The notes under the pieces: model-generated
What the model saw: the letters and a program-made list of their open reading frames with translations, nothing else
Database searches by the model: none
Told to the model about the DNA's origin: nothing
Shown: piece by piece, positions 52,145-55,904 of the stretch
How positions within the stretch are numbered: position 1 is the first letter of the stretch
How the letters are laid out: every line of letters starts with the position of its first letter
Position numbers and translations under genes: made by a program
Assembly: GCA_964458485.1 (NCBI GenBank)
Contig: CAYWJA010000008.1
Span: 1-55,904, forward strand
DNA from: CAYWJA01 sp964458485
GTDB taxonomy: Bacteria; Patescibacteriota; Gracilibacteria; UM-FILTER-43-11
Direction: 5' to 3'
DNA length: 55,904 nucleotides

Positions 52145-52690
52145 TTAGTATCCAAATTTTTTCATCCATTCATCAAATATTTTTATTTTGTCATTACCAA
52201 ATTTTAATAATCCAGTTCTAATCTTATCAAGGCTATTTTCTTTAGATAAACCATCTTCATATTTTGAAAAGAACTTATCAGCAAAGCAAATAATTTGCTC
52301 TTCTATCGAAATTGGAATCATATCTCTTTTAGGTATTGGTAATTTTAGTTCCTCAATATCCTTGATTGAAATTCCCACTCCAACATGTCTTTCGCAAGCT
52401 AATGCGTGTTTTGGTAAGCCCTCTTTCTCTAAAAGTTCTCTACCTAAATATCCATGACAGATGTACGGTTTTTTACCAAAACATCCAATTCCAGGATTAT
52501 TAGTTAAGAACATTCCAATGTCATGTAACATGGATGCTTCTTCTATGAATTTTATATCAGGATTAAGATGAGGAACTTTTTTTGCAATTTCAATAGCTTT
52601 CTTAGTAACTGCTTTGCCGTGTTCTACTAAAAATTGATAAGACTTTGAATCAATTTGGTAATACTTTTGAATTATCTTCAATGGATCCAT
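52145..52690 (-). CDS. HD-domain metal-dependent phosphohydrolase
   Basis: 181 residues. HD-domain ligands are visible: FLVEHGKAVTKKAIEIA (His), ASMLHDIGMFLTNN (HD), ICHGYLGRELL and CERHVGVGI (His pair) and IICFADKFFSKYE (Asp). This is the short uncharacterised HDIG-type family; the substrate may be a nucleotide. Oriented against the neighbouring cassette-like unit. The gene follows element 2 and precedes element 3. Confidence 0.85.
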   Translation of the reverse strand: MDPLKIIQKYYQIDSKSYQFLVEHGKAVTKKAIEIAKKVPHLNPDIKFIEEASMLHDIGMFLTNNPGIGCFGKKPYICHGYLGRELLEKEGLPKHALACERHVGVGISIKDIEELKLPIPKRDMIPISIEEQIICFADKFFSKYEDGLSKENSLDKIRTGLLKFGNDKIKIFDEWMKKFGY

Positions 52691-52747
52691 ATTGAGAAAA
52701 TATTTGATGAATTATATACAAGTCTAATGCCTGCTGAGTAATATTGC

Positions 52748-52884
52748 ACCTAACGTATGCGGTATATACGACGTTTGGTGCTGGTAAAATTTTAGCACGA
52801 AGTGCTACACCAGCGCCAAATGTGGGTGAGCGAAATTCCATTTAATCTTAAATAGGGAGCGAACCGTATATACCGCAGTTGGCG
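52748..52884. repeat. attC-like hairpin element 3
   Basis: Starts ACCTAAC (52748-52754, matching RYYYAAC), then GCGGTATATA (52759-52768) paired with TATATACCGC (52867-52876), and ends GTTGGCG (52878-52884). Inside, CGTTTGGTGCTGG pairs with CCAGCGCCAAATG around TAGCAC/GTGCTA. AACGTATGCG at 52752-52761. The overall plan is that of a folded attC site. Confidence 0.65.
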
Positions 52885-52938
52885 GACGTGGTGGCATTAC
52901 TTCATCAACCTCAATAGTCGCATTATTGTTGTATTACC
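52878..52938. repeat. 60-bp inverted repeat, left copy
   Basis: Runs from GTTGGCG through TGGTGGCATTACTTCA and TCGCATTATTGTTGTATTA. The reverse complement occurs at 55790-55851, with differences mainly in a central 15-bp stretch. It overlaps the right end of element 3. From here to 53038 (TMEM43-like stop) no gene is seen. Confidence 0.85.
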
Positions 52939-53038
52939 GTAGCCATATCCGTCAGGATATTTAGTCATTCCTATTGATTATCTCCACTATTGAAAGGTGA
53001 CACAATTGTTTACAAAATATTTTTGTCCTCTAACCCAC

Positions 53039-54418
53039 TTAAGGTTTTGGTGCTGTGTCAGCAGATGAATCACCTGTCGGCATTTGAGGTGTTACATCCT
53101 GTTGTGGCTGTGGTGATTCTTGAGCGGGAGGTGCTTGAGGCTGTGGTGTCTGTGGTTGAACAGGTGGTGATGGTGATGTTTGAGCTACTTCTGTTGTTGG
53201 TGATACTGATGGTTGCGCTTGTTGGGCAGCAAGTTTTCCCTTAGCCTTTTTTTTGAACCACAGATATAAAATTACAGCAACAACTACAACAGTAATAAGT
53301 AACGCAACTAAACTATGAAAAATCATGGATACAATTATAGTTGCAATCGAAAGAGCTAAAGCTACTATAAATGTTCCAATACCTATAGCAAAACGGCTTA
53401 TCTTTCCAAATATTGGCAATACATCAAGAAATACGCTTATCGGCCCAAACAACATCATCATTCCAAACCACATCATACAAAAACCAAGTAATCTGAACAT
53501 CCAAGTAGTAAATGTGTGTTCTGTAGCAAGTGTTTTGATAGCTTGGTCTCGATTTCCATACAACAGCCTATGCAGCTTTGCCTTGTTTTCCGCATACATC
53601 CCTATTTTCTTTTCATTTAATTTCCCAAAAACTGTTACGTCAGTATTATTTGGAATTGTAGAGTAACTTATTCTTATATCGCCCACTTGGGGTGAATTTA
53701 AAGATCCTTTACCGCTAAACAGATAACCGCCTCCTAATACAGGAGTATCCGTGCTCGTTGTTGTAATGCTTTCATTAGAATTTCCTGTGTTTTCTTTTGG
53801 CGGCTTGGGTGTTTGTGGTTTTGTATTCCCCAACAAGAGTATTTCGTTTTTAAGTGCCAAATCTTTTGGTGTCGGTAAGGTTATGTTTTGGATTCCAATA
53901 TCATAAATACCAACGAGCGCCTTATTTACTCTGACTGTCGTACTATCAAGTGCTTTTGCAGGGTTGGTATGGCCTGATGGCACGCTAAAACTGCTGGAAT
54001 TCTCGGGATTTTCAGTCCAGCCCTTGGTGTAAGAATATGTAGTGGTCTGTGTTTCAGAACCGCCAGTCTGTTTTTCAGATTTTGTTTCACTATGCTCGAT
54101 CCATGAAAACATTTCAACTTTTCGGCTGACTGCAATATATGCGCCTGGCTTTAAGTATTTACCGTCACCGATTGTCTCATCCGTCTTTACTTGCCCTGTT
54201 ACTGATACAAGCTGTCCTTCCGCTGTAGCATCTTCAGTTGTTGCACTTACTTCAATTGCTGTTTCAGCTACTTTTGAAAGATCTACCCTTCCCTCATTCC
54301 AATATAAAAGAATGAATGAGACTATAAATAGAGCAAGACCCATGAGGAGCATCTTAAATGACTGCAATATTCTGGATCCCCAACTTTTATAGGTTACTTC
54401 TGTGTATGTGTCTGGCAT
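53039..54418 (-). CDS. TMEM43-family membrane protein
   Basis: 459 residues. TM near the N-terminus (FKMLLMGLALFIVSFILLYWNEGRVD, where YWNEGR is a family hallmark), a large soluble domain with SRKVEMFSWIEHSE and YSYTKGWTENPENSSSF, then a cluster of three to four TMs (FRLLGFCMMWFGMMMLFGPISVF; ALSIATIIVSMIF; LLITVVVVAVILYLWF) and a Pro/Gln-rich tail. TMEM43 proteins occur in animals and scattered bacteria and their role is unclear. Probably acquired: it lies between inverted 60-bp repeats with an SLH gene. Confidence 0.9.
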   Translation of the reverse strand: MPDTYTEVTYKSWGSRILQSFKMLLMGLALFIVSFILLYWNEGRVDLSKVAETAIEVSATTEDATAEGQLVSVTGQVKTDETIGDGKYLKPGAYIAVSRKVEMFSWIEHSETKSEKQTGGSETQTTTYSYTKGWTENPENSSSFSVPSGHTNPAKALDSTTVRVNKALVGIYDIGIQNITLPTPKDLALKNEILLLGNTKPQTPKPPKENTGNSNESITTTSTDTPVLGGGYLFSGKGSLNSPQVGDIRISYSTIPNNTDVTVFGKLNEKKIGMYAENKAKLHRLLYGNRDQAIKTLATEHTFTTWMFRLLGFCMMWFGMMMLFGPISVFLDVLPIFGKISRFAIGIGTFIVALALSIATIIVSMIFHSLVALLITVVVVAVILYLWFKKKAKGKLAAQQAQPSVSPTTEVAQTSPSPPVQPQTPQPQAPPAQESPQPQQDVTPQMPTGDSSADTAPKP

Positions 54419-54459
54419 AATTTTAAAATTAAATAATAATTACAATAAAAAAATCCTTA

Positions 54460-55488
54460 TTAATATCCTGAAACAACACATGCTCCGCTATCAAGTGCTT
54501 CTTGGCTAGGGCTCGACACTGTTTTTCCATCAACAGTATATGTTACTTTAGTCCCTTCACTTCCGATTTTAACACTTACGCTGGTATCTTGAGCACTTTG
54601 TAGATCTTTATATTCCTGAGCAACAGCTTTTCTTAAGCTGGATGGATAGTAACACTCCATTTTACCATCATTTGGCATTTCTTCAGTATAGTGACATTTA
54701 TCATTTTCCAATCCTAGTATCTGTTTTGTCATTTCTTCTCCTGTAAAAGGATGAAGGAATTTACATGAATATTTTGTGCAACTATCTAATTTATCCGGAA
54801 AATCTGCACATGCACTTGTACTTGTTGAAGTATCCGCTGCCTTGACTAAGGCAGAGTTTTTGAATTCCATCGTGCTTTTATTGCTTATTTCTTTTTGAAG
54901 CCTATAAATCATCTCCGCCATTTCGCCACGGGTAATGGATTTTGTTAAATCAGTTATGGTTGTTGGTATTGATTTTTTCTCGCTTAATTTTTCTACAAAT
55001 GGTTTATACCAGACGGTATCAGAACTTACTGTGTAACCGAATGCATTTACGATTATTTTTGCGGCTTCAACAAAATTTATCTTATCCGCTGGCTTAAACG
55101 TGCCATCCGGATAACCTCCGATTATTCCCTTATCTTTTGCAACACACACATATTTCGCGAACCATTCACTAATCGGCACATCCGGAAAAAACACGTACGA
55201 CCAACCAGATTGAGTGTTTTTAGATATACAGTTATCGATAGTGGCTTTATCATATTGTGCTTCTACCACGATTTTAGTGAATTCGGCACGATTGATGGTG
55301 TTGTCGGGCTTAAAAGTGCTATCTGAATAACCTGAAACAATACCTTGGGATTGAACGTAGTCGATTGCATCTTTATTTACATGTGAACTTAAAACGTCAG
55401 AAAAACTCGCAAAAATGGAATTAGGAATAATTATTAATGCGGTAGATATTAAGATGATAAATAATAAAAAACGATATAGTTTATTCAT
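54460..55488 (-). CDS. Secreted SLH-domain protein
   Basis: 342 residues. Signal peptide (FLLFIILISTALIIIPNSIFA), then three SLH units at about 30-200 (GIVSGYSDSTFKPDNTINRAEF; GIIGGYPDGTFKPADKIN; ITRGEMAEMIYRL), and a C-terminal 140-residue Cys-containing domain (CTKYSCKFLHPFTGEEM, MECYYPSSLRKAVAQEYKDL) of unknown type. Wall-anchored by SLH in front, unlike the two other SLH proteins, where SLH is at the C-terminus. Same strand as, and 42 bp from, the TMEM43 gene. Confidence 0.88.
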   Translation of the reverse strand: MNKLYRFLLFIILISTALIIIPNSIFASFSDVLSSHVNKDAIDYVQSQGIVSGYSDSTFKPDNTINRAEFTKIVVEAQYDKATIDNCISKNTQSGWSYVFFPDVPISEWFAKYVCVAKDKGIIGGYPDGTFKPADKINFVEAAKIIVNAFGYTVSSDTVWYKPFVEKLSEKKSIPTTITDLTKSITRGEMAEMIYRLQKEISNKSTMEFKNSALVKAADTSTSTSACADFPDKLDSCTKYSCKFLHPFTGEEMTKQILGLENDKCHYTEEMPNDGKMECYYPSSLRKAVAQEYKDLQSAQDTSVSVKIGSEGTKVTYTVDGKTVSSPSQEALDSGACVVSGY

Positions 55489-55668
55489 ATGATTATTTTA
55501 TTAAATAATAAATTTCTATTCTAAAATTTTAACTTTTCTGGCTTTTGTACTAACTGTACTAATCTTTGATCAAGATTTGATGAATCACTATTTATTATGA
55601 AATTACTTATTTTTAATTTGCTTATTTCAAAAACATATTACAACAATAAACGTACTATAAAAACTAAT

Positions 55669-55800
55669 TTACATCCAATCCTTAATCACAATCCTTTTCC
55701 CCCGCTTACTCAAAACCACCGGTACCCACACGCCCGACCAGAAAGAGAATGGCGGCACCTCAAAGACCTCTAATAGCCTAACAGGCGGAGGTAATACAAC
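55669..55800 (-). pseudogene. Possible C-terminal protein remnant
   Basis: An open minus-strand frame with protein-like content (VRLLEVFEVPPFSFWSGVW, then VPVVLSKRGKRIVIKDWM and stop) but no convincing start; the frame is cut upstream inside the inverted repeat. Possibly the tail of a gene truncated by rearrangement. The remainder of 55489-55904 shows no gene. Confidence 0.2.
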
Positions 55801-55851
55801 AATAATGCGACACCTTTATTTGAGGTGAAGTAATGCCACCATGTACGCCAA
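55790..55851. repeat. 60-bp inverted repeat, right copy
   Basis: Reverse complement of 52878-52938 (21 bp exact in the inner part, 24 of 26 in the outer part). It directly abuts element 4, as the left copy overlaps element 3. Confidence 0.85.
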
Positions 55852-55904
55852 CGTTCGCGTGTATGCGATATTTGCTGGCTGTATAATATCGCGAAGCGAC
55901 ACAG
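55850..55904. repeat. attC-like element 4, cut by window end
   Basis: AACGTTCGCG at 55850-55859, then GCGATATT (55865-55872) paired with AATATCGC (55885-55892). Its sequence resembles the left arm of element 2 (TTGCTGG then TATAATAT). Incomplete at the edge. Confidence 0.5.

Noticed and set aside
1..55904. CRISPR array
   Set aside because: No regularly spaced repeats with unique spacers. The repeated words are palindromic tracts or tandem units without spacers, and no cas genes are present beyond a Cas4-like fold.
1..55904. UGA read as glycine (Gracilibacteria/Absconditabacteria code)
   Set aside because: Genes are full length with the standard code, and TGA ends the four-helix-bundle ORF.

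Overview
The window is an AT-rich bacterial chromosome fragment read with the standard code (TGA is used as a stop, for example at 24478-24480). Small surface proteins with S-layer homology (SLH) domains, a compact type IV pilus operon, a DUF4012 protein, promoters set so close to start codons that several mRNAs look leaderless or nearly so, and a large share of unrecognisable genes suggest a Candidate Phyla Radiation (Patescibacteria) genome, perhaps Peregrinibacteria-like. That placement is inference from gene content, not from a marker tree.

Layout. 1-4.24 kb: the N-terminal 770 codons of carB (minus strand), then a HELTH zincin-like gene lying between two 65-bp direct copies of the carB 5' end. 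4.4-5.6 kb: a GC-rich EGF-type lipoprotein gene unlike everything around it. 5.6-13.5 kb: PP2C phosphatase, aspS, tsaC-like gene, a SpoIIE/HAMP sensor phosphatase, two unknown genes and a DUF212 membrane protein. 13.6-17.1 kb: DUF2779 nuclease-like gene, BRO-N gene, three small immunity-like ORFs and a decayed YD-motif secreted protein. 17.3-24.5 kb: lipoprotein, DUF4012 protein, an 830-bp gene-free element with 18-bp terminal inverted repeats, PemK/MazF-like toxin, recX, nusA, and a four-helix-bundle gene sitting inside the loop of a perfect 36-bp palindrome. 24.6-30.6 kb: type IV pilus operon (pilin, PilC, PilB, PilO-like, PilN/O-like). 30.8-44.5 kb: surface and secreted proteins (GH16-GH114-SLH fusion, subtilase-SLH, HEMVH metallopeptidase-like) around uvrA. 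44.6-49.8 kb: transglutaminase-like protein, a domain-poor pyruvate kinase, DUF4143 ATPase. 49.8-55.9 kb: an accessory stretch in which genes alternate with hairpin elements that share the motif AACGTWTGCG and resemble integron attC sites.

How parts work together. The pilus genes form one co-directional operon whose intercistronic gaps are filled by long palindromes of several word families, which recur elsewhere in the window. The three SLH proteins share the same SLH arrangement and so probably anchor to the same cell wall polymer. The phosphatases may belong to a partner-switching or stress-type signalling circuit.

Most unusual: inside the second attC-like element (51.77-52.13 kb) lies a small RNA gene with a good promoter and an intrinsic terminator, followed at once by a tRNA gene. 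The small RNA is complementary in three blocks to that tRNA, including its whole anticodon arm, and the tRNA has an irregular anticodon arm. Other strong oddities are the palindrome-embedded four-helix-bundle gene (layout of an rRNA intervening sequence, but not in rRNA) and the carB-end duplication around the zincin gene.
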